In this document: positions 17,812 through 26,794 of the stretch, piece after piece
Layout of the letters: every line of letters starts with the position of its first letter
Numbering within the stretch: position 1 is the stretch's first letter
Assembly: GCA_965222645.1 (NCBI GenBank)
Contig: OZ244968.1
Coordinates: 1,488,001 to 1,552,000 of the forward strand
DNA length: 64,000 nt
Direction: 5' to 3'
Origin: JABDMH01 sp965222645
GTDB lineage: Bacteria; Bacteroidota; Bacteroidia; Chitinophagales; Saprospiraceae
Program-made: the position numbers and the translations under genes
Notes under the pieces: generated by a model
Database searches by the model: none
Told to the model about the DNA's origin: nothing
Seen by the model: only the letters and a program-made list of their open reading frames with translations

Positions 17812-20259
17812 ATGAAAGGTTCAAAAATTCAATATTTGCTGTTGAGCATCACAATGCTGATGGTTACTGTCCTGGGTTGGAATTGCAGAAAATATAGCGG
17901 CAATACTGAAACTGAAAATCAGGCTATTGCAGGCTTTTACGCTAGTCAAGCACCTGTAGATAAAGAACAACTTAACATTGAAGTAAGATATATTTTAGCT
18001 GAAAATTGCTTTAAATGTCATAACAGCACGAAGCACAAGGGAGCCCTTACATTAGAGACTAAAGAGGGAATCTTTGAAGGTGGTGAAAACGGAAATGTGA
18101 TTGAGGTGGGAAATAGCGCGGAGAGCGAAATTGTGAGAAGAATTAAACTGTCGCATCGAAAGGAGGATGCCATGCCCCCTGAGGGCCCACGTCTAAAAAA
18201 GTCGGAAATCAGTAAAATAGCTCTTTGGATCGATGAGGGTGCTTATTGGGCAGATACGACATTAAAATTTTTTAGAGAAGCTCCATTAGCTCTCGATAAA
18301 CCAAAAACTCCAGAACAGGGACATCCGATAGATGCTTTTGTTAATCTGTATTTTAAAAAACACAAAATATCTAGACCTGAATCGATCTCTGACGACCGGT
18401 TCATCAGAAAAATTTACCTCGATGTCCTTGGATTGGCACCTTCGATCCAGGAGATCGAAAAATTTGTAAATAATACAGATCAAAATAAGTATCCCCTTCT
18501 GGTGGACGAATTGTTGAATGACACCATTAACTATGCTCTAAACTGGCTTTCTTTTTGGAATGATTTATTGAGAAACGATTACACTGGGACCGGATACATT
18601 ACAGGAGGGCGAAAACAAATTTCTAAGTGGCTATACCACGCACTGGTTGAAAACAGATCCTACGATCTGATGGTAGAACAATTAATAAATCCCGATGAGG
18701 AATCGGAAGGTTTTATTGCCGGTATAAAGTGGCGGGGAACAGTAAACGCAAGCCAGCGTATTGAACTACAGGCTGCTCAAAATATATCGCAGGCTCTTCT
18801 GGGATTAAATCTAAAGTGTGCCTCTTGTCACAATAGTTTTGTGAATAATCTGACGCTCGATCAGGCATACGCCTTTGCCAACATATTTGCAGATAGCTCC
18901 CTACAAATCTATAAATGCGATAAACCAACAGGAGAATTTAGTGGAAGTGAATTTATCTACCCGACACTGGGAGAGGTAGGTGGAGATAGTCTTGCAGATC
19001 GTCTTGCCTCTCTTGCAAATGTGATTGTCCAACCACAAAACGGAAAATTATACCGGACTTTTGTCAATAGAATTTGGGACAAGTTTTTCGGTCATGGACT
19101 GGTGGGTACCGTCGACGACATGGACCAGGAGTCGTGGAATCAGGATTTACTCGATTGGTTGGCTGCCGATTTTCGTGACAGAGGCTCGGATATAAAACAC
19201 CTGCTTAAGACAATCCTCTCCTCGGAAACTTACCGGCTCAAACCTTCTGATCTGTCGAAAAAAGATAACCATTATACTTTTACGGGTCCGGAACCTCGCA
19301 AACTTAGCGCCGAACAATTTACTGACGTCTTTTCCCAGACCATCTATCCATTTTACAGTCACACCTATTTTCTAGCCGACAGAGATACTTTACCGGCTAG
19401 CCCAAGCTGGATCTGGCATCGGGAAATAGAACTGGACAGAACTGTCCTGCCAAAGCCGGGAACCAGGTGGTTTAGGCATAGTTTTGTACTTGATCAGGAT
19501 AGGAGAAATATAGCTTCAGCAAGAATCTTAGCAACAGCAGACTCTTCGTTTATCATCTATCTCAATGGTGTAGAACAACTCAGAGGCAATGATGTCAGAA
19601 AGGTGATGCAACAATCGATAGGTGATCATTTGTTTGAAGAAGAAAATATCATAAGCACCCTTGCTATCAATGATGGCGTAATCCCTAATCCAGCGGGACT
19701 ACTGATGACTTTGAGAATACAGTATCGCGATGGAAATACTCAAATGATAAAGACTTCGCATGACTGGTTGAGCACAGCTGCAATACCATCAAACTCGTGG
19801 ATGGATTTGAACTTTCAGGACACGGCATGGGTCCGTGTCAAATCTGATGGAGAAAAGGGATTTTGGGGATATCCTATTGACTTCTATTTTGAGAAATCCT
19901 CCTCCGCTTTTGCGAGAGCTTCTCTTGTTCGTCTTGATCCCTTTTTAAATATTATGGGCAGGCCCACCAGAGAAAATGTCACGACTACCAGAGAAAGTGA
20001 GGCAACACTAATACAGGCAATGACCTTGGCAAATCACGATTTATTGGCAGACAATATTAGTCGGGGTGCGATTATCTGGAAAAATAAGCCGGGGAGTAAT
20101 GACTCTAAATTAGAGGAATTATTTTTTCAACTGATTGGCCGAAGACCGCATAATAGAGAATTGCGAATCATGGTACGGAATATAAATGATAATTCGGTAG
20201 AAAATTGGGAAGACGTGATTTGGTCATTGTTAATGCTTCCCGAGTTTAATCTTATTTAA
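17812..20259 (+). CDS. PSCyt1 / DUF1549 / DUF1553 planctomycete-type cytochrome protein
   Basis: An 815-residue protein with an N-terminal hydrophobic segment ending GWNC (possible lipoprotein). A planctomycete-type cytochrome c domain carries the haem motif CFKCH at 66-70. A DUF1549 region (about 170-340) ends with a second CxxCH (CASCH, 336-340), and a DUF1553 region (about 395-520) contains VNRIWDKFFGHGLVGTVDDM. Residues about 540-700 look like an inserted beta-rich domain, and the C-terminus resumes the family pattern. The gene is followed 39 bases later by a DUF1501 gene, the usual pairing. These pairs are abundant in Planctomycetes and marine Bacteroidota, often near sugar-degradation genes; the reaction is not established. 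Confidence 0.85.
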   Translation: MKGSKIQYLLLSITMLMVTVLGWNCRKYSGNTETENQAIAGFYASQAPVDKEQLNIEVRYILAENCFKCHNSTKHKGALTLETKEGIFEGGENGNVIEVGNSAESEIVRRIKLSHRKEDAMPPEGPRLKKSEISKIALWIDEGAYWADTTLKFFREAPLALDKPKTPEQGHPIDAFVNLYFKKHKISRPESISDDRFIRKIYLDVLGLAPSIQEIEKFVNNTDQNKYPLLVDELLNDTINYALNWLSFWNDLLRNDYTGTGYITGGRKQISKWLYHALVENRSYDLMVEQLINPDEESEGFIAGIKWRGTVNASQRIELQAAQNISQALLGLNLKCASCHNSFVNNLTLDQAYAFANIFADSSLQIYKCDKPTGEFSGSEFIYPTLGEVGGDSLADRLASLANVIVQPQNGKLYRTFVNRIWDKFFGHGLVGTVDDMDQESWNQDLLDWLAADFRDRGSDIKHLLKTILSSETYRLKPSDLSKKDNHYTFTGPEPRKLSAEQFTDVFSQTIYPFYSHTYFLADRDTLPASPSWIWHREIELDRTVLPKPGTRWFRHSFVLDQDRRNIASARILATADSSFIIYLNGVEQLRGNDVRKVMQQSIGDHLFEEENIISTLAINDGVIPNPAGLLMTLRIQYRDGNTQMIKTSHDWLSTAAIPSNSWMDLNFQDTAWVRVKSDGEKGFWGYPIDFYFEKSSSAFARASLVRLDPFLNIMGRPTRENVTTTRESEATLIQAMTLANHDLLADNISRGAIIWKNKPGSNDSKLEELFFQLIGRRPHNRELRIMVRNINDNSVENWEDVIWSLLMLPEFNLI

Positions 20260-20298
20260 TCGTGAGACTTATTTGAAAATTGAATTTCTTAAATTCAA

Positions 20299-21723
20299 AT
20301 GTTGAGAAAAAAGACAGATAGAAGATCATTCCTAAACAAAATTGGTGCTGCCGGTATTGCAGCAATGACTGCCAGTGTCTCCACCACACCATTTTTATCC
20401 TCTTGTTCCGGTAAAAAAAGAATAGCCAATGCCGATCACGTGATTCTTTTGTGGATGGCAGGTGGAATGTGTCATACAGAGACTTTTGATCCCAAAAAAT
20501 ATACACCCTTCGAAGTGGGTATAGAAAGTAAGCAGGTGTACAGTACCTTTCCTTCATCACCGACAGCTCTGGATGGAGTATCTTTTAGTGAAGGGTTAGA
20601 AAATATTGGTCAAGTTATGGATCGGGGTACCATCATCCGATCGTACAGGAGTGCTGACCTTGGTCACATCCTTCACACCAGACATCAGTACCATTGGCAT
20701 ACCTGTTATGAGCCGCCTCAGTCTGTCCAACCTCCTCATATCGGAGCATGGATCGCCAAGGAATTGGGACCTGCTAGTGAGGTCATGCCTCCTTTTATTG
20801 ACATTGGTCAACGCATGACAGTGGGTGAAGGTGAGGAGCTCAAGGCATTTCATTCTGCCGGGTTTCTCGGATCGGAATACGGACCCTTTGCCATCCCGGA
20901 TCCCTCCCAGGGACTGGAAAGCGTGAGTCCTCCCAAGGGAATGGGGTTGGAGCGCTTTGAGAGTCGAAACAAACTTTATCGCGATTTGATGCGAAAGAGC
21001 AGATTTAAAGACCTGGCTAGTTCTCATCATCAGGAATCTATGCAAAGGGCTATGGAGCGATCATATCGATTACTGAGGTCACCAGAAGTTAAGGCATTTA
21101 ATCTTCATTTAGAATCTAGTAATGTGTATGATACCTATAATACGGGCAGATTTGGATTGGGATGCCTACTTGCTCGCCGGTTGGTCGAGTATGGCGCTCG
21201 ATTCATCAGCGTAACAACGGAGTATGAGCCCTTCCTGGGCTGGGACACGCACGAAAATGGCCACACCAGATTGATCGATATGAAAAAGCAGATTGACAGG
21301 CCGGTAGCTCAATTGATTTTGGATCTGGAAGATCGGGGCTTGCTCGATCGCACAATCGTGATTTTGGCAAGCGAATTTAGCCGGGATATGCTTATAGAAG
21401 GAAGACCGGGTGAAAAGGTCAAAGACCAGGTACAAGTACCTGAAAACATCGATGATATAAAGCACTATGGCATGCACCGGCACTTCACTGATGGCAGCTC
21501 GATTCTCATGTGGGGAGGAGGGATAAAGAAAGGACATGTGCTGGGAAGGACCGCTGATGATCGCCCCTTTGCTGCAACGACAGAGCCTGTGGTGATTGAC
21601 CAGATACATCAGACAATATATCACCAGCTCGGAATAGATCCGGAGACCAATTATGTGATCGAGGGTCGCCCATTCTATACTACTCCCGATGGTAAGGGAA
21701 AACCCTTGCTGGAAATCATCTGA
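20299..21723 (+). CDS. DUF1501 family exported protein
   Basis: A 474-residue protein with a twin-arginine-like start (DRRSFLNKIG) leading into a hydrophobic stretch that ends FLSSC, so it may be a Tat-exported lipoprotein. The body matches the DUF1501 (sulfatase/alkaline-phosphatase-like fold) pattern: HVILLWMAGGMCHTETFDPK, IIRSYRSADLGHILHTRHQY, VTTEYEPFLGWDTHENGH and VILASEFSRD. Metal-binding residues of the phosphatase superfamily are plausibly among these Asp/His positions. It is encoded with the cytochrome/DUF1549 protein and the two probably work together outside the cytoplasmic membrane. A terminator follows. Confidence 0.85.
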   Translation: MLRKKTDRRSFLNKIGAAGIAAMTASVSTTPFLSSCSGKKRIANADHVILLWMAGGMCHTETFDPKKYTPFEVGIESKQVYSTFPSSPTALDGVSFSEGLENIGQVMDRGTIIRSYRSADLGHILHTRHQYHWHTCYEPPQSVQPPHIGAWIAKELGPASEVMPPFIDIGQRMTVGEGEELKAFHSAGFLGSEYGPFAIPDPSQGLESVSPPKGMGLERFESRNKLYRDLMRKSRFKDLASSHHQESMQRAMERSYRLLRSPEVKAFNLHLESSNVYDTYNTGRFGLGCLLARRLVEYGARFISVTTEYEPFLGWDTHENGHTRLIDMKKQIDRPVAQLILDLEDRGLLDRTIVILASEFSRDMLIEGRPGEKVKDQVQVPENIDDIKHYGMHRHFTDGSSILMWGGGIKKGHVLGRTADDRPFAATTEPVVIDQIHQTIYHQLGIDPETNYVIEGRPFYTTPDGKGKPLLEII

Positions 21724-21770
21724 TGAGCTGACAGGTAAGATCAAAATACAAACATGCCTGGAAACTCATT

Positions 21771-21804
21771 AAAAACCAGCCTAATCTGTAAAATTCTGGT
21801 TTTT
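21771..21804 (+). terminator. Intrinsic terminator after the DUF1501 gene
   Basis: AAAAACCAG pairs with CTGGTTTTT (perfect 9 bp) around a 16-nt loop; the T-run forms the 3' side. The symmetry allows action in both directions. Confidence 0.75.
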
Positions 21805-21876
21805 ATACACTTCGACAAAAGACGGTCTGGCCAGTGGAATGATTTTTGCTAAAATGATAAAAACAAGGAGCAACCG

Positions 21877-22332
21877 ATGGAATCGAAATACAGAAAGGAT
21901 AAGAAGTTCCTTTTCGAAGAGCGAAAATACAGTGAGGACTCAACTGAAGAAGAAATCCAGGCGATCAAGGACAATGTATTTATCTATGATCCACAAATAA
22001 TCTACCTTGATGAAATCCCTGTAGTGAGTCCGTTTTCAATAAATTTGGTTTTTGACGAAATCACACTTCTGGGTGAAACACTTGGCAAACACGGTTTGGT
22101 GATCGATATTCGCGGTACCAGAATACCTGACGCAGTTACGCGAAGAGTAATAAACCAAAGGTTTGGCAGGGTGTGTGAAACCATTTCTCATGTGGCATTT
22201 TGCACGGGAAAAAACGTCATAATAAATACAGCCGCTAGATTTGTAATGTACCAGACAAATCTCGAATCTTTTAGCATAAATAAAACGGTTGAAGAGTGCT
22301 TTGCCGCAATCAAAGAGGTAGTAAATGACTGA
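21877..22332 (+). CDS. STAS-like protein paired with a histidine kinase
   Basis: A 151-residue soluble protein. The pattern IIYLDEIPVVSPFSINLVFD, GKHGLVIDIRGTRIPDAVT, HVAFCTGKNVIINTAARFVM and a final helix resembles a STAS/SpoIIAA-type alpha/beta fold (anti-anti-sigma-like), but similarity is by layout only. Its last 8 bases overlap the start of the following kinase gene, indicating translational coupling. A role as input or partner module of the kinase is likely. I cannot name a family with certainty. Confidence 0.6.
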   Translation: MESKYRKDKKFLFEERKYSEDSTEEEIQAIKDNVFIYDPQIIYLDEIPVVSPFSINLVFDEITLLGETLGKHGLVIDIRGTRIPDAVTRRVINQRFGRVCETISHVAFCTGKNVIINTAARFVMYQTNLESFSINKTVEECFAAIKEVVND

Positions 22333-23245
22333 TGCGGATTTGACAAAAGTAAGTACCGAAGAGTTTCTTGATGTGATTTTTAATCACATCCTGGTCATCT
22401 CTAAGGGAAACTGTGATATCACGGAAGATCTACTGCGAAGTATCAAAGATGAAAAACACCTTAGTATACTTTCTGGACTATTGCTCCTACATGAAGACCT
22501 GGAGCTTTATCGCAGTGAAATGCAAGCAAAACTTGAGGCGGACTACCAGATAAAAATTTTAGAGAAAAAAAATGAACAGTTGGAGCAATTCAATTATATA
22601 GCCTCACATGATCTGCAGGAGCCTTTAAATACCATACAGGGATTTGCGGCCCTTCTACAGACAGAGTATGGTGACAAATTAGACCAAAAAGGAAAAAAGT
22701 TGCTTAGCTTCATCCAGCGGTCAACGGCCAGAATGAGTGACCTGATTCATGATCTTCTCGACTATACACGGGTAGGCACTGACACCGTATATACTAAAGT
22801 CGATACTCAAAAAATTGTCAGCCAAATCACCGAGGATTTACAATACTTACTTAAGAAGGAAGATGCGAAGATACATGTGGACTACCTGCCAGAAATTACA
22901 GGTCATGCATTGGGTATTAGACAGGTGTTCCAAAACATCATCGGAAATGCATTAAAATTTGTCAAAGCAGACACTGTGCCTGAGATCAAAGTCTCCTGCA
23001 ATTCAGATACTGAAGGTCACACGTTTTGCTTTGAGGATAATGGTATCGGATTTGATGAAAAGCACGCAGAAAAAATATTCAAAATATTTCAACGATTGGA
23101 AAACCGCATAGATTTTGAGGGCACTGGCATTGGTCTGGCGCTTTGTAGAAAGGTAATGGAACAACATAAAGGAAAAATTTGGGTAGAATCATCACCCGGA
23201 AGAGGATCCAAATTTTTCCTGTTCTTTCCTGCCGAGCAAGAGTAA
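22325..23245 (+). CDS. Sensor histidine kinase (soluble, HisKA/HATPase)
   Basis: A 306-residue kinase without membrane segments. Residues 1-75 have no recognised sensor fold, followed by a short coiled coil (KILEKKNEQLEQ). The phosphoacceptor H95 sits in ASHDLQEPLNTIQGF, typical of phytochrome-like kinases. The ATPase part has the N-box QNIIGNALKF, G1 box FEDNGIGFD, F-box IFKIFQRL and G2 box GTGIGLALCRKVM. No response regulator is encoded next to it, so the partner must be elsewhere. It overlaps the STAS-like gene by 8 bases. Confidence 0.88.
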   Translation: MTDADLTKVSTEEFLDVIFNHILVISKGNCDITEDLLRSIKDEKHLSILSGLLLLHEDLELYRSEMQAKLEADYQIKILEKKNEQLEQFNYIASHDLQEPLNTIQGFAALLQTEYGDKLDQKGKKLLSFIQRSTARMSDLIHDLLDYTRVGTDTVYTKVDTQKIVSQITEDLQYLLKKEDAKIHVDYLPEITGHALGIRQVFQNIIGNALKFVKADTVPEIKVSCNSDTEGHTFCFEDNGIGFDEKHAEKIFKIFQRLENRIDFEGTGIGLALCRKVMEQHKGKIWVESSPGRGSKFFLFFPAEQE

Positions 23246-23464
23246 ACTTGCGACTGTCAGACCATCTTGTGATGTATTTCCAATGCACGGTGCTCACCCT
23301 TTTAGCAAACGAGGAACCACCCTGTTTGATAGAGATGTAATGCCATAACATACCTGACTGCTACAGGGGAAATGTATTCATTCTACCCGGGACAAAAGCG
23401 AGCAAGTACTCCGGAATTCCTTATTATTATGGTTTCGAACAACCCATGAAGATATAGCGACAAA

Positions 23465-24880
23465 ATGTCCCAAGACACGGTAAGTTCTAAAAAATTACTT
23501 CAGAGCATCCGCGATTTTCTAAAAGACAGGTTTAACCTTTCTGAGGGAAAGGCATCAGAAAAACAGACGATCGAAGGCATCCGGCAAGGGGTGGCTTTCC
23601 GGGGATCCAATCTCTGGATATTGATTTTTGCAATCCTCGTTGCATCTGTGGGTCTAGACAGCAACTCTACGGCTGTGATCATAGGCGCCATGCTTATCTC
23701 ACCACTTATGGGACCGATCATGGGCATTGGCTTGGGTGTGGGTATATTTGATGGCGTACTGGTAAAAAGGTCTTTTCTTAATTTTGGTATTTCGGTACTC
23801 ATCAGTATTCTCGTCTCTGCTATTTATTTTTGGTTTTCTCCCACAGATGAACCCCAGTCTGAGCTATTGGCCCGTACAGCTCCCGATTTTCGCGATGTTT
23901 TAATTTCGGTCTTTGGCGGATTTGCAGGTATTATTGCTGGCTCGAGAAAAGAAAAATCAAATGCGATACCCGGAGTGGCCATAGCAACCGCTCTGATGCC
24001 GCCACTCTGTACGATTGGTTTTGGAATCGCACATCGAGACTGGACCTACATCTATGGCCCGACAGTGTTATTTTTCATAAACAGTGTATTTATCGGTGTC
24101 TCTACGATTGTGACTGTACGCCTACTGGGATTTCGATTTAAAGAATTTGTTGACCCCGTGAGAAAAAAGAATGTGAGAAACAGAATTATTTTCCTGTGTT
24201 TCTTTACAGCGCTTCTGGTGGTGCCGACAACCATTGATCTGATTAGAGAAAAACAGTTCAAACACAAGGCTGAGGAATTTTTAAATGCAAATTTTGATAA
24301 GTCACAATATTTTAATCAAGAGTATTTGTTTGGAGATAGGATTTTTACCCTCGAAAATAAAAACGACAGCAACACCATAAGTTTCTCACTCGTCGGAAAA
24401 CCACTAGACGACGACAAATACACCTCACTTCTGTCAGAGTTAGAACGAGCGGGTCTCCCCGAATGCAAACTCAATATCAACTCCACAGATCAAAGTGGAG
24501 ACCTATCCGGAAATGCCCTGGATCTGATTGATCGTCAGTTTCGGGCCAATATCATTGCCGAACTATACAAACAAAACGAACAGGTGATCCGCAACAAGGA
24601 TGACAGAATAAAATTGCTCGAAGGAGAAATCCTCGATTACAAGAAAGGAGAATTACCCATCGATGACCTGCTCACCGAAATCAAAACCATCGAACACAAT
24701 GTGGAGGGGTTATCGGTCGCACCAACCTATCTCAGATCTTCAGACAGCACAGCGACAGATACGGTTTATCTGGCCTACATAAAATTCCTGCATCGGCCCA
24801 ACCGCAAAAAAATAGAGATGCTGGAGAATTGGCTTAAAACGCGCATTAAAGCCAAGGAACTAAAAATGATTACAGACTAA
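23465..24880 (+). CDS. DUF389 family membrane protein
   Basis: A 471-residue protein. A basic N-terminus precedes the DUF389 hallmark helices (residues about 50-240) with VGLDSNSTAVIIGAMLISPL, MGPIMGIGLG and PGVAIATALMPPLCTIGFG. About six to seven membrane segments are followed by a soluble C-terminal half (about 265-471) with a coiled-coil-like stretch. The family is widespread but its activity is unknown. It stands alone after a ~220-base gap. Confidence 0.85.
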   Translation: MSQDTVSSKKLLQSIRDFLKDRFNLSEGKASEKQTIEGIRQGVAFRGSNLWILIFAILVASVGLDSNSTAVIIGAMLISPLMGPIMGIGLGVGIFDGVLVKRSFLNFGISVLISILVSAIYFWFSPTDEPQSELLARTAPDFRDVLISVFGGFAGIIAGSRKEKSNAIPGVAIATALMPPLCTIGFGIAHRDWTYIYGPTVLFFINSVFIGVSTIVTVRLLGFRFKEFVDPVRKKNVRNRIIFLCFFTALLVVPTTIDLIREKQFKHKAEEFLNANFDKSQYFNQEYLFGDRIFTLENKNDSNTISFSLVGKPLDDDKYTSLLSELERAGLPECKLNINSTDQSGDLSGNALDLIDRQFRANIIAELYKQNEQVIRNKDDRIKLLEGEILDYKKGELPIDDLLTEIKTIEHNVEGLSVAPTYLRSSDSTATDTVYLAYIKFLHRPNRKKIEMLENWLKTRIKAKELKMITD

Positions 24881-25036
24881 AGAATCCATCCTTGGAAAGT
24901 GTCAAATTATTACAAATGGGTCAATCTGGGCCCTGGCACCACACAATAGGATGCTAAAGTCGATTTCCACTCTTTTAAAAGTTACCCTTGATTCTCGAAA
25001 CCGCAATACAATGAAAAAGATGGGCAAACCCAACAC

Positions 25037-26602
25037 CTATCTACAAGGTTCAATGATCAAATCGAAACTTGCATTCGCACTTATTTCAAACCCCGGATTA
25101 AGCTCTGCGTAATTTCCCACTCGAAAAAATTGAACAGTCGAAGGATTTATTTGCACACTACCAATCGTCTCAAGCCTATTTTTTATCCGTTCATCAGAAT
25201 CCATCGTTAGATCTTGCATCAACGTCAAATTTTCATAGTCACATTCGGGCCAATTATCAAATTCGTATGCTCCAATATCTACAGTGTGGTTTTGTGGCCT
25301 TGACCTGCCTTCAATATCAATCGCAGGAGCTCCCGGATTAGACCCAGCATCGATAGCTTCACTACCGTAGACAAGGGCATAGTCGTGCAGAGTATGGGAC
25401 ACAAAATTATGATAGTCGGAGATCAACAGATTAGAATAGAATTTGGTCTCGTCGCCATAACTGTATCCAAACGAAATATTATTTTGAATTGTACAGTCCT
25501 CGCTGGGAGTGCCATTTTTATGATCAGTAACTCTGATCCAGGTTCCGTTTGGACTATTTGCACGATCAATATCGATGACAGTATTATTTATGATTCTACA
25601 ATTTTCCGCACCGTACATCGATATCCCATGATAGTGATTTACAACCACTAGATTATTCTCAATGGTCCAGTCCTTGTATGTCCCATCAAAACAGCCAATG
25701 CCTTGCAAAGTTCCTTTGAAAGGTTGATTTGCATCTTCGTAATTCAAAATAATATTGCCTCGTAGAATATTCCCCACAAAAGGATTTTCCGGATTAGTAA
25801 ATGATTGGAATCCATCGTCGTGATTTTCATTTACATCATAACAATTCTTGACCATATTATTTTCAAACAACAAATAACTCCCCAGGCCTCTCATACCATC
25901 TCCGGCAAAATTTATTATTTGATTGTTTGTTACTGTGTTATCATTCCCCGTCACTGTGATCCCATGATCAATATTTTTACAGATATTGTTTTCAACAACC
26001 ATATTTTCACCATCTACTCTAATGCAAGATCCCACCTCGTTCCACTCCTCAAGGCCCCACCCGGCAGAATTGTCAATCCCACTTAATGTGCAGTTCCTCA
26101 ACTGAATGTGACTGCTGGGGCCGTGATAACTGTGACTCTCAGCGTGAAAAAGCTGAGAATAAAAAAACGAAGCAGCATATTGTGGACTAATCGATAAACC
26201 ATCGATGACCAGGTTACTTGCAGCGGAAATTCTCATATCAGAAATCGATGGATTATGGCCAGGGAGGTTTGCAATAAGTATCGTTTGTGTGTTGTACATT
26301 CCCCTGTAAAAGATACTCCCATGGTGTCCGTTCAACAGGTATAACGTATCTCCCGAGCGAATAGGAGCACCTTGATTCTTCGGCACGAGGACAGAGGATG
26401 AAGAGTATGGCAATGGACTGTACGATTGCGTTTCGATCAATTCGGCAGAAAGCACTGCTTCTAAAGTCGTCCAGGGAGAACTAATTGAACCATCATTCGA
26501 CATGGATCCGTTTACCGGATCGAGATAGAATGTCTTTCCTGCCAAAATATAGGGGAGAACAACCACCAACATCAGTCCTCCTCTCAGAATGGGAACTTTC
26601 AT
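25037..26602 (-). CDS. Secreted right-handed beta-helix protein with 3-coathanger C-terminus
   Basis: A 521-residue protein with a signal peptide (MKVPILRGGLMLVVVLPYIL then AGK). Residues about 20-75 carry the TFYLDPVNGSMSNDGSISSPW pattern that precedes pectate-lyase-like helices. Repeated N-rich turns (VVENNICKNIDHGITVTGND, DWTIENNLVVVNHYHGISM, CRIINNTVIDI) mark a parallel beta helix (about 125-400). AIDAGSN then HTVDIGAYEF is the choice-of-anchor-Q-like ending, and the last ~45 residues match the 3-coathanger stack (ELNPGFEISANASFDLIIE). It may bind or cleave polysaccharide; catalytic residues were not identified. Confidence 0.82.
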   Translation of the reverse strand: MKVPILRGGLMLVVVLPYILAGKTFYLDPVNGSMSNDGSISSPWTTLEAVLSAELIETQSYSPLPYSSSSVLVPKNQGAPIRSGDTLYLLNGHHGSIFYRGMYNTQTILIANLPGHNPSISDMRISAASNLVIDGLSISPQYAASFFYSQLFHAESHSYHGPSSHIQLRNCTLSGIDNSAGWGLEEWNEVGSCIRVDGENMVVENNICKNIDHGITVTGNDNTVTNNQIINFAGDGMRGLGSYLLFENNMVKNCYDVNENHDDGFQSFTNPENPFVGNILRGNIILNYEDANQPFKGTLQGIGCFDGTYKDWTIENNLVVVNHYHGISMYGAENCRIINNTVIDIDRANSPNGTWIRVTDHKNGTPSEDCTIQNNISFGYSYGDETKFYSNLLISDYHNFVSHTLHDYALVYGSEAIDAGSNPGAPAIDIEGRSRPQNHTVDIGAYEFDNWPECDYENLTLMQDLTMDSDERIKNRLETIGSVQINPSTVQFFRVGNYAELNPGFEISANASFDLIIEPCR

Positions 26603-26794
26603 AATCTGTTTGTTGTAGGGAATGTGGTCGCAGACGAAAAGAGAACGAAGAACAATCTATCCAGCGTATGTGGGTTATGGCACGGAGTATTCTAATGTAG
26701 CTGATGTCTGTGGATAGTACGAAGCCGTGGTTCCTTGGCGTTATTATTGATATTTATACTATCATATAGCTTTATACATAATCATATTTGTTTA

